Of a stretch of DNA of 41,387 nucleotides, positions 32,889-40,231 are shown one piece after another; positions within the stretch are counted from its first letter, which is position 1; each line of letters starts with the position of its first letter. Where the stretch lies: assembly GCA_017445405.1 (NCBI GenBank), contig JAFSUD010000022.1, positions 1 to 41,387 of the forward strand. The letters are read 5' to 3'. Below the pieces are notes generated by a model. The model was not told where the DNA came from. It worked only from the letters and a program-made list of their open reading frames with translations, and did no database searches. Source of the stretch: Synergistaceae bacterium. Its GTDB lineage: Bacteria; Synergistota; Synergistia; Synergistales; Aminobacteriaceae. A program made the position numbers and the translations under genes.

Positions 32889-33884
32889 CTAGAACTGCAC
32901 GAAAGCCGGAGTGTCTGCCGGAGCATTCAGGAACTTCACCAGCTCATCATCAACCTTCAGGAGAGTAACTGAGAATCCCTCCATGTCTAACGAGGTCATG
33001 TAGTTTCCGACTAGAGTCTTCACGACCTTGATTCCCTTAGCCTTCAGCACATCATTCACGTGCTTGTTCGCGACGAACAGCTCCATCAAGGGAGTACCGC
33101 CCATGCCGTTCACCATCACAGCGACTTCATCGCCAGCGTTGTAGATGCCCTCAGCAAGAATCTTAGTGAGCAGCTTATCCGCAATATCATTCACCGGAGA
33201 AATCTTCTCTCTGTGAGTCCCCGGCTCGCCGTGAATCCCGATGCCTATCTCTACCTCGTCGTCCTTAAGGTCAAAGCTCGGCTTCCCTGCTGCGGGAACA
33301 GTGCACGCATTCACAGCCATTCCCATCGAGCGGACATTCGCAATTACCTTCTCTGCGACTCTCTTCACGTCAGCGAGTCCGAGTCCTGCCTCAGCCGCAG
33401 CTCCCGCAATCTTGTGCACAAACACTGTACCTGCTATGCCTCTGCGTCCTGTCGTCCACGTCGAGTTCTCCACAGCCACATCATCAGCCACGATTACCTG
33501 CTCGACCTCGATGCCCTCGTCTCTGGCCAAGTCCGCAGCCATCTCGAAATTCATTACGTCGCCCGTGTAATTCTTGATGACGAGAAGCACGCCTTTTCCG
33601 CCGTTCACTGCCTTCACTGCCTCGAAGACCTGATCCGGTGTCGGTGAAGTAAACACTGCTCCTGCAACTGCACCGTCAAGCATTCCCCTTCCCACAAAGC
33701 CGCCGTGTGATGGCTCATGCCCCGAGCCGCCGCCTGACACTAACGCGACCTTTGGGCTTGGCCCGGATGCGCGAACAAGAACCTCGAGTCCGTCAAGTCT
33801 CCTCACGTACTGCGGAAATGCTGCTGTCATTCCGTCGAGCATCTCGCTCACTATGCCGTCTACTCCGTTGATTAACTTCTTCAT
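32889..33884 (-). CDS. dhaK: PTS-dependent dihydroxyacetone kinase, substrate-binding subunit DhaK
   Basis: DhaK binds dihydroxyacetone covalently; DhaL then phosphorylates it with phosphate from the PTS through DhaM. The family motif VSGGGSGHEPSHGGFVG (about 49-65) is present, and His218 in GIGIHGEPG is the expected covalent substrate-binding histidine. It has 331 residues. AAGGAGGAATAATC precedes the ATG. It is the last gene of the operon, after a duplicated piece of dhaM. The product, dihydroxyacetone phosphate, enters glycolysis. Confidence 0.95.
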   Translation of the reverse strand: MKKLINGVDGIVSEMLDGMTAAFPQYVRRLDGLEVLVRASGPSPKVALVSGGGSGHEPSHGGFVGRGMLDGAVAGAVFTSPTPDQVFEAVKAVNGGKGVLLVIKNYTGDVMNFEMAADLARDEGIEVEQVIVADDVAVENSTWTTGRRGIAGTVFVHKIAGAAAEAGLGLADVKRVAEKVIANVRSMGMAVNACTVPAAGKPSFDLKDDEVEIGIGIHGEPGTHREKISPVNDIADKLLTKILAEGIYNAGDEVAVMVNGMGGTPLMELFVANKHVNDVLKAKGIKVVKTLVGNYMTSLDMEGFSVTLLKVDDELVKFLNAPADTPAFVQF

Positions 33885-33896
33885 GATTATTCCTCC

Positions 33897-34082
33897 TTAT
33901 AGTTTGCTCGCTTCACGGGACTCTTCTGCACTCTTCAGAACAGAGTCCAAGTCTCCGCCTCCTGCTGCCTCCACTACTGCACAGATACTACCCTCAACGA
34001 TGGGCGCGTCTGCTATCACCGCATTCACTTCATGGCTAAGCTCCGCGTGCTGCGCGACCGTCCACGAGAAGCTCTGTCTCAA
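33897..34082 (-). CDS. Duplicated C-terminal fragment of DhaM
   Basis: A 61-residue frame in which the last 45 residues repeat the DhaM C-terminus (HEVNAVIADAPIVEG to SREASKL). They are preceded by a new 16-residue leader, MRQSFSWTVAQHAELS. The TTG start overlaps the dhaM TGA as TTGA, so it could be made by coupled reinitiation. The leader contains a scrambled remnant of the parent DNA (AGAGCTTCTCG is shared). The phosphorylatable histidine of DhaM is absent. It is probably non-functional, or an assembly joint. Confidence 0.6.
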   Translation of the reverse strand: MRQSFSWTVAQHAELSHEVNAVIADAPIVEGSICAVVEAAGGGDLDSVLKSAEESREASKL

Positions 34083-34218
34083 AGTTTGCTCGCTTCACGG
34101 GACTCTTCTGCACTCTTCAGAACAGAGTCCAAGTCTCCGCCTCCTGCTGCCTCCACTACTGCACAGATACTCCCCTCAACGATGGGCGCGTCTGCTATCA
34201 CCGCATTCACTTCATGGC
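33901..34218 (-). repeat. Tandem duplication of the dhaM 3' end
   Basis: 33901-34036 and 34083-34218 are 136-base direct repeats with a single mismatch seen (synonymous). The 46 bases between them are a rearranged version of adjoining dhaM sequence. The repeat ends just before the ribosome site of dhaK. Confidence 0.95.
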
Positions 34219-34474
34219 CGTCTTCCTCGAGAAGCTCTATCGCCGACTCCGCACTCATGATCGAGCTGCCGATGTCTGCCATGATTACGACTCCGTCTCC
34301 CGAGTCTGCCTCGAGGATTGCGTCTGCTATTCTTTGCGCGTCTGTGCCGATCGAGCCGTCCCCGAGTCCTCCTGCACAGAGAAGGCCTGTGAAGTTCTGC
34401 GCCATCTCCCGGGCTAAGTCCCTGACTCCTTCAGCAATCTTCCAGCTATGAGACACTATCACTATTCCGACCAT
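34079..34474 (-). CDS. dhaM: Dihydroxyacetone kinase phosphotransferase subunit DhaM
   Basis: DhaM passes phosphate from HPr to ADP bound on DhaL. This is the short, single-domain EIIA-mannose-type form of 131 residues. His9 in GIVIVSHSWKIAEG is the phosphorylation site, and GLGDGSIGTDAQRI and ADIGSSIMSAESAIELL are typical of the fold. It lacks the HPr and EI-like domains fused on E. coli DhaM, so general HPr and EI from elsewhere in the genome are required. It sits five bases after dhaL. Confidence 0.92.
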   Translation of the reverse strand: MVGIVIVSHSWKIAEGVRDLAREMAQNFTGLLCAGGLGDGSIGTDAQRIADAILEADSGDGVVIMADIGSSIMSAESAIELLEEDGHEVNAVIADAPIVEGSICAVVEAAGGGDLDSVLKSAEESREASKL

Positions 34475-34478
34475 AACA

Positions 34479-35108
34479 TCACCCCTTCAAGAAGTCCCGA
34501 ATCGCTTCTAGAGTCAGAGTCGCAGAAGTTGCTCCCGGATCCTGATGGCCTATGCTGCGTTCTCCGAGATAGCTAGCCCGGCCCTTCGTCGCAATAATAG
34601 TCTTCGTGTACTCCACGCCTTCACGGGCAGACTCACACGCAGCCTCAAGCGCACTCACCATGTCCGCACCCTCAGCAATTTTCTGTGCATATGTCTCACT
34701 GGCAGGGATTATTGCGTCAAGCATAGTTTTCTCGCCCTTCACTGCCTTGCCCCGCTTCTGGATTCCGGCAATCGCAGCTTCAAGTACTGCCTTCATGTCC
34801 TCAGCAGTGAGTTCACTCTTTCCGGCCAAGACTTTACCGGCCTCCATGTATGCAGTCCCGTAGAGCGGCCCGGATGCTCCGCCGACTGTCGAGAGGAGCG
34901 TCATGCCTGCCTTCTTGAGCACTGCGCCGATGTCCTGAGTCTCGGGGTCGGTTTTCTCGAGCACTGCGTGAAATCCCCGAGCCATGTTTATGCCGTGATC
35001 CGAGTCGCCGATCTCGCGGTCAAGTTCTGTGAGGAAATCCTTATTGGCAATTATGCTCTCTCCTATTCTGGATAAGCATTCATAAATTCTGCTTGGCATT
35101 TTCCGCAT
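34479..35108 (-). CDS. dhaL: Dihydroxyacetone kinase ADP-binding subunit DhaL
   Basis: DhaL holds ADP/ATP and transfers phosphate to DhaK-bound dihydroxyacetone. The magnesium-binding aspartates lie in LDREIGDSDHGINMARGF (about residues 29-46), and GGASGPLYGTAYMEAG and GARSYLGERS-like KGRASYLGERSIGHQDPGA are typical. At 209 residues it is the usual size. AGGAGG is only four bases before the ATG at 35108. An ATG three codons further on (35099) is the alternative start. It is the first gene of the operon; the order L-M-K differs from the common K-L-M. Confidence 0.92.
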   Translation of the reverse strand: MRKMPSRIYECLSRIGESIIANKDFLTELDREIGDSDHGINMARGFHAVLEKTDPETQDIGAVLKKAGMTLLSTVGGASGPLYGTAYMEAGKVLAGKSELTAEDMKAVLEAAIAGIQKRGKAVKGEKTMLDAIIPASETYAQKIAEGADMVSALEAACESAREGVEYTKTIIATKGRASYLGERSIGHQDPGATSATLTLEAIRDFLKG

Positions 35109-35208
35109 CAAGCCTCCTGTGTGTAAAAGTTAATGGGTATATGTGAAATGTTACAGCAATTTTCTCATGAGGCAACGATAATTATTCCGGTATATGTATG
35201 CAGGGCAC

Positions 35209-35239
35209 AAAAATAGCTGCCCCATTATGCAGGACAGCT
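35209..35239 (-). terminator. Rho-independent terminator of the toxin-antitoxin operon
   Basis: On the minus strand, AGCTGTCC pairs with GGGCAGCT (one G-T pair) around an 8-to-9-base loop and is followed by ATTTTTG. It starts about seven bases past the toxin stop codon. Confidence 0.8.
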
Positions 35240-35245
35240 TTTAGG

Positions 35246-35578
35246 TTACGGTAATACTTCCGAGTGAGTCCCTGCTCTGAGAAACGTTACTATCTCTCTG
35301 CTGTCTTTCTCCAGCAGTCTATAGACCAGCAGAAGGTCTCCCTTGACGTGGCACTCTCTTACATTCCTGCCTGCTCCTTTAAGCTCATGATCTTTCCACT
35401 CCGGAGGCAGAGGACCGTCATTCGCAATCAGAAGTAGCATAGCTTCCTTGAGGCGGTGCATGTCATGTTTGCCTGAACGTTCCAGCTTTTTCCAATCTGT
35501 GAAGAAATCTGGTGCTCTGGAAAAATCTCGGATAGGCTTGGTACGTTTGTTTGCGGCTGTCCTCTTGCTATCCGGCAT
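35246..35578 (-). CDS. YafQ-type mRNA interferase toxin (RelE superfamily)
   Basis: YafQ-family toxins cleave mRNA on the ribosome. The pattern DHELKGAGRNVRECHVKGD (residues 63-81), then LLLVYRL and RAGTHSEV, gives the expected His64, His77, Asp81 and His105, so the active site looks intact. The first 20 residues (MPDSKRTAANKRTKPIRDFS) are a basic extension not usual for YafQ. A GGAG lies before the ATG. The gene overlaps the upstream antitoxin by 11 bases, in the antitoxin-toxin order typical of type II systems. Confidence 0.88.
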   Translation of the reverse strand: MPDSKRTAANKRTKPIRDFSRAPDFFTDWKKLERSGKHDMHRLKEAMLLLIANDGPLPPEWKDHELKGAGRNVRECHVKGDLLLVYRLLEKDSREIVTFLRAGTHSEVLP

Positions 35579-35801
35579 ATCGTCTCTCCCATTCTGCTAT
35601 TATGCGGTCAGAATCCCGAATTGCCCTCAGCGTTATAGGATTGGTTACTCTCGTGCCGTCGTCGTCGTAAAGCTCGATGTCGGAGTAATCGTCCTCCTTC
35701 TGCTCCTGCAATGTATCTCCCGCAAGTTCTTCAAGCGCACTAAGAAAGTTCAATATCTTGGGGTTGGTTATTTCTTTTCCGTTGTCGTCATAAAGTTTCA
35801 C
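35568..35801 (-). CDS. Putative antitoxin with an internal LYDD...TNP repeat
   Basis: An acidic 77-residue protein placed as the antitoxin of the overlapping YafQ toxin. It does not resemble DinJ/RelB and shows no ribbon-helix-helix pattern. Instead it carries two related blocks, KLYDDNGKEITNP (residues 2-14) and ELYDDDGTRVTNP (43-55), each followed by a helix-prone stretch. GAGG lies eight bases before the GTG at 35801 and overlaps the GTG at 35810, so I start at 35801. The antitoxin role comes from context only; each block may bind one toxin or pair to form a small beta fold. Confidence 0.65.
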   Translation of the reverse strand: MKLYDDNGKEITNPKILNFLSALEELAGDTLQEQKEDDYSDIELYDDDGTRVTNPITLRAIRDSDRIIAEWERRYAG

Positions 35802-35962
35802 GATTATCACCTCGCAAATGATTCTACTACACCTTGCTTTACCAATAATAAGGCTTTTCGTGTATGATTATCATTGCGGAAGAAGAGGGGGGCAATGTAT
35901 CTCAGGACGCATAGTCTCTCCTTTTTCCGTCGCCCCAAAAATTTCACAGGGAGGGAATATTC

Positions 35963-36418
35963 ATGTTTCACACTAACGTAACTATTGCAGAAAAGTATGA
36001 TTACCTTGCGCCGAAATTCCGGGCTGCCTACAAGTGGCTTGCTGAGACGGATTTAGCGGCAATTGCTGACGGGAAATACCGCGTTATGGGAGACGACGTT
36101 ATCGCCGACGTTCAGACCTACACGACACAGTACGCGAGCGAGCGCAGATTCGAGACACACGACGCACATTTTGACATTCAGTATATAGCGGAGGGACAGG
36201 AATTTTTCGGAGTATGTCCGCGTGAAGGCTTGACGCTCATAGAATCACACCCTGAACGTGATGCAGAGTTCTGGAAAAATCCTGATGGAGATTACAGCAT
36301 GGTGCTGCTTCATGAGGGAGAGTTTATCGTCGTAGCTCCTGAAGAGGCACACAAGCCGAGATGCGCTGTCGGGAGTCCTGAACGTGTACGCAAAGTAGTT
36401 CTGAAGGTGAAAGTGTAA
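35963..36418 (+). CDS. YhcH/YjgK/YiaL family protein
   Basis: A 151-residue cupin-like protein of the family that includes the beta-galactosidase small subunit EbgC and the sialic-acid-associated YhcH. DAHFDIQYIAEGQEFFGV (about residues 71-88), FKNPDGDYSMVLLHEGEF-like FWKNPDGDYSMVL, and PEEAHKPRCAVG (about 128-139) contain the conserved metal-binding His/Glu/His pattern. Family members are suspected sugar mutarotases or isomerases. GGGAGG lies before the ATG. It is a single gene, and its stop faces the flagellin stop with two bases between them. The substrate is not indicated by neighbours. Confidence 0.87.
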   Translation: MFHTNVTIAEKYDYLAPKFRAAYKWLAETDLAAIADGKYRVMGDDVIADVQTYTTQYASERRFETHDAHFDIQYIAEGQEFFGVCPREGLTLIESHPERDAEFWKNPDGDYSMVLLHEGEFIVVAPEEAHKPRCAVGSPERVRKVVLKVKV

Positions 36419-36420
36419 GG

Positions 36421-38076
36421 CTAATCTTTGTTGAGGAGACTGTAAACTGCTTCAGGCTGCTGGTTCGCAACAGCAATAATCATATCCTGCCCCTTGCTCA
36501 ATATCTGGAACTCTATGAATCTCAGCGTGGATTTTGCTTCATCCGCGTCTGTGATTCTGCTTCTGGCTTCCGTGAGGTTGGAGCCGGACTGCGCAAGGTT
36601 CGTCGCCGAGTGCTGGAGCGAGTCGCTGTAGGAGACAATCTGCGTTCTCTGCTTCACAACGTCCTCAATTGCTCGGTCTATGAGGCTGATTGAGCGTGAG
36701 GCAAGCTCCCTCGTCATGACGTTCACTCCGCCGACTCCGAGTCCTTCAGACGATACATCTCCGAACTGTACGGCGAAATTCTCTGCCTGATTCGTGCCTA
36801 TCTGGAAGATTATTCCTGAGTTCTTGAGGTTCACGAATGCAGAATACGCGTCATCACCTGTGAGGGTATAGCTCTCTTCCCTGCTGTCCCATGATGCACG
36901 AGTCCCGGCCATAGGGTCAAATTCTACATCTATGTTGTCGCCTATCGCTCCGTAAAGCACATTTCCCGTAACCTTCACGTCCGACGCAAGAGCCTCTCCC
37001 GAGTCTGCATCATAGATTGATACGCTGTAGGTACTCTCTGAAGACTCCTGCACTGTGTTCATGCCCAACGCCCCGAGCAGGTCGTCATTGCCTGACAGGA
37101 AGAGTTCTCCGGACTTGCCGGGAAGTGCGCTGCGGATCACTAAGCTGGCATTGACGGTGTAAGTGTCTCCTCCGTCATCGGGTGATAACTGAATGTCGGT
37201 TACATTGCTGAATTTTCCTGCATCGTCGACATAAGCAGCCTGGCCTAGAGTGTCGGACACTGCGGAATTTATCTTGTCGGCGAGATCGTAGAGGGTGTCA
37301 TGCTCGTAAAGCGTGAGTGATGCAGTCTGTCCGTTTCCCTGAACGAGAGTCAATTTCTGAGGTTCTGAAACTATAAATGTGCCGTCGGATTTATGGAACT
37401 GCGATATATCCCTGAGAGTGTTTGCTTCCTCGCTGTAAACTGTGAAGGCTTCTGCTTCCCCGTCGTCTTCTGATTCTGAGACCTGCTCAATCTTGTAGAG
37501 TTTTCCTGCCTCGAAAATATTGCTCTTCTGAACCTGCGCTTTGCCGGGGTCTGCGTGAATCTCGAGCCTGTAGCTTCCCGAAGGCCTTACGTCGAGCGAG
37601 GAGCTGCCCCTGACTGAGGCCTTGAGCGTGTTGTCGCTGCCCGACCACATGAGACCCGATGTTCCATCGAGGAGCTTTTTCGTGTTGAACTGAGTCGAGT
37701 CTGCGACCATGTCGAGCTTGCCCTTGAGAGCCTGGACTTCCTCGTCGATGTGCTGCCTGTCCTGTGAGGTGAGTGTGTCGTTGGCGGACTGTACGGCGAG
37801 TTCGCGCATTCTCTGAAGTATTGTGTTCGTGTCGCCGAGCGCGCCTTCTGCGACCTGAAGGAGTGATATTCCGTCCTGAGCATTCCTGACGGCCATAGAG
37901 TACCCGGCTGTCTGGGAACGCATCTTCTCACTGATAGCTATTCCTGACGCGTCATCTGCTGCTGAATTTATGCGCAGGCCTGTAGCTAAAGGCTGAATGG
38001 ATTTCTGGAGCATGTCATGAGTAATCCTCGATGCATTTACGGCAGATAATGATGTCATATTGTGATTGATTATCAT
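36421..38076 (-). CDS. Flagellin
   Basis: The flagellar filament protein, exported by the flagellar type III system. The conserved N-terminal D0/D1 region has MIINHNMTSLSAVNASRITH, SGLRINSA-like ATGLRINSAADDASGIAISEKM (about residues 31-52) and NAQDGISLLQVAEGAL. The C-terminal D1/D0 region has RSRITDADEAKSTLRFIEFQ and ends near VANQQPEAVYSLLNKD. The central 300 residues form a variable D2/D3 surface domain with many Ser, Thr and Asp residues, suitable for O-glycosylation. The total of 551 residues is larger than minimal flagellins. A sigma28-like promoter lies upstream, and AGAAGGAG precedes the ATG. No other flagellar gene is nearby. Confidence 0.95.
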   Translation of the reverse strand: MIINHNMTSLSAVNASRITHDMLQKSIQPLATGLRINSAADDASGIAISEKMRSQTAGYSMAVRNAQDGISLLQVAEGALGDTNTILQRMRELAVQSANDTLTSQDRQHIDEEVQALKGKLDMVADSTQFNTKKLLDGTSGLMWSGSDNTLKASVRGSSSLDVRPSGSYRLEIHADPGKAQVQKSNIFEAGKLYKIEQVSESEDDGEAEAFTVYSEEANTLRDISQFHKSDGTFIVSEPQKLTLVQGNGQTASLTLYEHDTLYDLADKINSAVSDTLGQAAYVDDAGKFSNVTDIQLSPDDGGDTYTVNASLVIRSALPGKSGELFLSGNDDLLGALGMNTVQESSESTYSVSIYDADSGEALASDVKVTGNVLYGAIGDNIDVEFDPMAGTRASWDSREESYTLTGDDAYSAFVNLKNSGIIFQIGTNQAENFAVQFGDVSSEGLGVGGVNVMTRELASRSISLIDRAIEDVVKQRTQIVSYSDSLQHSATNLAQSGSNLTEARSRITDADEAKSTLRFIEFQILSKGQDMIIAVANQQPEAVYSLLNKD

Positions 38077-38121
38077 GATTATTACTCCTTCTAAGAAAAA
38101 TTTTGCCTATGTTAGACGATA

Positions 38122-38148
38122 TTATCGGACATGGCAGCAAAAAAATAA
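38122..38148 (-). promoter_or_regulatory. Sigma28 (FliA)-type promoter for the flagellin gene
   Basis: On the minus strand, TCCGATAA matches the GCCGATAA -10 element at seven of eight positions. TTATTTTT lies 11 bases upstream as a weaker match to the TAAAGTTT -35 element. The -10 is about 46 bases before the flagellin start, as expected for a late flagellar gene. Confidence 0.6.
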
Positions 38149-38222
38149 ATCCTGCATTTCTCAGAAACAGCGTGTATTATGTATGCGTTCACAATATCTA
38201 TATACACTGAGGGTGATACACA

Positions 38223-38441
38223 ATGATAATGAGGCTTAACCTTAAGGTGAGGATAGCTATCTTTGTGCTGACAGTGCTTGCGATTGTAGGGCTTATTGTG
38301 CTTATAGTCAAGCTGATTCAAGACTGGGGCGAGCGCAAGAAGGCAGAAGGCATAGAGATAGGACGGCGTGAGGCAGAAGAAAGCCGGGGACATAAAAATA
38401 TCCTGAGCTGGTTTAGGCGCAAGAATGAGCATTGGGGTTAG
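38223..38441 (+). CDS. Small single-pass membrane protein
   Basis: A 72-residue protein with a basic start (MIMRLNLKVR), one hydrophobic segment (about residues 10-31, IAIFVLTVLAIVGLIVLIVK) and a highly charged cytoplasmic tail ending in WFRRKNEHWG. GAGGGTGA lies before the ATG. It is 15 bases upstream of the DUF4230 gene and most likely cotranscribed with it. No family is recognised. The topology suggests an anchor or partner of the DUF4230 membrane protein. Confidence 0.7.
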   Translation: MIMRLNLKVRIAIFVLTVLAIVGLIVLIVKLIQDWGERKKAEGIEIGRREAEESRGHKNILSWFRRKNEHWG

Positions 38442-38456
38442 TAATGGAGGTGCGGG

Positions 38457-39212
38457 ATGATGACTGACATAACGGCAGACGTAAACAGCAATGAACGCGG
38501 GAATGACAGACCTGTTGTTACAGAGATACGGGTAAAGAGATCCGGGTACTTCTGGCACGGTGTTATCACAGCAATAATAATCATCGCAGCCGGATATTTC
38601 GGAGTGAGATTTATGATGAGGTCGCTTTACAGCCGGAATATGGGGCTTGGTGTTGTGCAGTCGGCTATAGAGAACTGCGGAGAAATGACGACACTTCGGG
38701 CATATTTTGAGGCAATAGCTGACAGCGACGAGAAGGGAATATTTATGACGTGGCGGAAGTTCGCAATAATCTTCAGGGGAACAGTAGACTGCGGGTTCGA
38801 TATGAGGAAGGCCCGGGTAGAACTTTTCGAGGCAGAGAAGAGAGTAGAAGTGAACTTGCCGCACTGCCAGATTCAGAGGGTGTGGATAAACTTAGAGAGC
38901 GGAGACAAAGGAGGCATAAAGGTATACGACCAGCAAGGCGGATGGTTTGCGAGTCCGCTGACACTTGAGGAGCAGAACGAGATAGTGTCAAAGTCCCTGA
39001 AGTCTATACGTGAGCGCGCATATGATGAGTGGGATATTATCCTGCGTGCTGAGGAAAATGCGGCCAAGCTCTACAAGAACTTTCTCGCTCCGTTCAACTA
39101 CAATGTGAGCGTGATATTCACCGATGACGAGTCAAAACTTGGAGTGCCCGATAACATGAGAGCGGACACTATGAAGGGCGGAGGAGCATTAATAGTTCAC
39201 ACAGCGCAGTAA
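38457..39212 (+). CDS. DUF4230 family membrane-anchored protein
   Basis: A 251-residue protein with one membrane segment near the N-terminus (YFWHGVITAIIIIAAGYFGVRF, about residues 31-52) and a large domain expected outside the membrane. KFAIIFRGTVDCGFDM, EVNLPHCQIQRVWINLES and the late helix SIRERAYDEWDIILRAEENA match my impression of DUF4230, a family of unknown function that resembles SPFH-like or flotillin-type beta domains. GGAGG precedes the ATG. It forms a two-gene unit with the small membrane protein and is divergent from flagellin. The family call is moderately sure; the role is unknown. Confidence 0.65.
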   Translation: MMTDITADVNSNERGNDRPVVTEIRVKRSGYFWHGVITAIIIIAAGYFGVRFMMRSLYSRNMGLGVVQSAIENCGEMTTLRAYFEAIADSDEKGIFMTWRKFAIIFRGTVDCGFDMRKARVELFEAEKRVEVNLPHCQIQRVWINLESGDKGGIKVYDQQGGWFASPLTLEEQNEIVSKSLKSIRERAYDEWDIILRAEENAAKLYKNFLAPFNYNVSVIFTDDESKLGVPDNMRADTMKGGGALIVHTAQ

Positions 39213-39218
39213 AAACAG

Positions 39219-39256
39219 CCCCTCCGGCTAGGCAAAGACCAGAGGGGAACTTTTTT
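39219..39256. terminator. Bidirectional terminator between the DUF4230 gene and the deacetylase gene
   Basis: CCCCTC (39219-39224) pairs with GAGGGG (39242-39247). A run of six T follows on the plus strand after three bases, and a run of five T follows on the minus strand after CTG. It serves the two convergent genes. Confidence 0.75.
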
Positions 39257-39266
39257 GCTGTCATCA

Positions 39267-39956
39267 CTAAGTTCTTCCGCCGTTCCATAAGTCCTCCAGA
39301 CGCACAAATGTATATCCACGCTTCTGAAGCCTCCTGACAATTTCCGGCAGTGCTTCTACAGTGTTCGGCATTCCTGAATGCATGAGAATAACATCTCCAG
39401 GCCTCACGCTCCCGAGCACGAGGTTCACTATTTCATCTTTTGGACGGCCTGTATAGTCCGCAGTGTTCAGACTCCAGAGTCCGAGCCTGAGATTCTTGCG
39501 GCGCATTGCGTTGAAGATTCGTGTGTTCCAGCCTCCTCCGGGCGGACGGAGAAATCGAGTCCTGCGTATACCCAATTCTTCCAGAACGTCATCACACCGT
39601 TTAGCCTGAAGCATGATGTGATCTACTGACGGATCCTGATAGAGCCTCGGGTGGGTGTAGGTATGGTTGGCGAGTTCATGTCCTGCATTGTGAAGCAATA
39701 ACGTAACTCTCCCGTAACGCTGTGCGAATTTCCCCACAACAAAGAATGTAGCTTTTACGTCATAGTCTTTGCTGTGAAGGGCTGCTATGATTTCCTGCAT
39801 TCCTGTTTCTCTCGGCCCGTCGTCAAACGTCAGGACTATTTCTCTGACGAACGGATCACCTGAAGCTATGCCGTATTTATGGCGTTCCTGAGATAACGGC
39901 CCCCACTCTATGAACACGAACACTGCGAGTGCTAAGAGCATGAATTTACGAATCAT
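39267..39956 (-). CDS. Polysaccharide deacetylase (NodB/CE4 family), membrane-anchored or secreted
   Basis: A family 4 carbohydrate esterase that removes N-acetyl groups from peptidoglycan or chitin-like glycans outside the membrane. The motifs are complete: TFDDGP (motif 1), HTYTHP (motif 2, metal histidines), RPPGGGWN (motif 3) and LMHSG (motif 5). The N-terminal hydrophobic stretch FMLLALAVFVFIEW acts as a signal or anchor. The open frame begins at 40013, but AGGAGA before the ATG at 39956 supports a 229-residue protein. It may modify the cell wall; this short, lipid-free form resembles PdaA/PdaB-like enzymes. Confidence 0.88.
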   Translation of the reverse strand: MIRKFMLLALAVFVFIEWGPLSQERHKYGIASGDPFVREIVLTFDDGPRETGMQEIIAALHSKDYDVKATFFVVGKFAQRYGRVTLLLHNAGHELANHTYTHPRLYQDPSVDHIMLQAKRCDDVLEELGIRRTRFLRPPGGGWNTRIFNAMRRKNLRLGLWSLNTADYTGRPKDEIVNLVLGSVRPGDVILMHSGMPNTVEALPEIVRRLQKRGYTFVRLEDLWNGGRT

Positions 39957-40181
39957 GATGTGATTTATTCTCCTGAGTGTAAATGTGATGGCAGTGATTA
40001 TAACATTGGGCATGATAGAATGTGATTATCCGAATCATGAGCAGCAAATCCAGAGAACAGAAGAGAATTTTACCAACTACTTTAACAACTACAAAAATAT
40101 GATGTTAAGTTAGTGATGAACAGTAATTACGCGCCTAAAAATTTTGCTTCATATGCACATTTTTTTCACGCACACATGAAC

Positions 40182-40214
40182 AAAAAATTACCCTCCGGCA
40201 TTTGAGCCAGAGGG
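40182..40214 (-). terminator. Rho-independent terminator after metQ
   Basis: On the minus strand, CCCTCTGGC pairs with GCCGGAGGG (one mismatch) around a six-base loop, and TAATTTTTTG follows. It lies about 18 bases after the metQ stop. Confidence 0.8.
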
Positions 40215-40231
40215 CAGAAATTATCTTTACA

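Noticed and set aside
38112..38864. A 250-codon minus-strand open frame over the DUF4230 gene start
   Set aside because: It overlaps two plus-strand genes with good ribosome sites and shows no domain; its Tyr, His and Pro bias is typical of a shadow frame.
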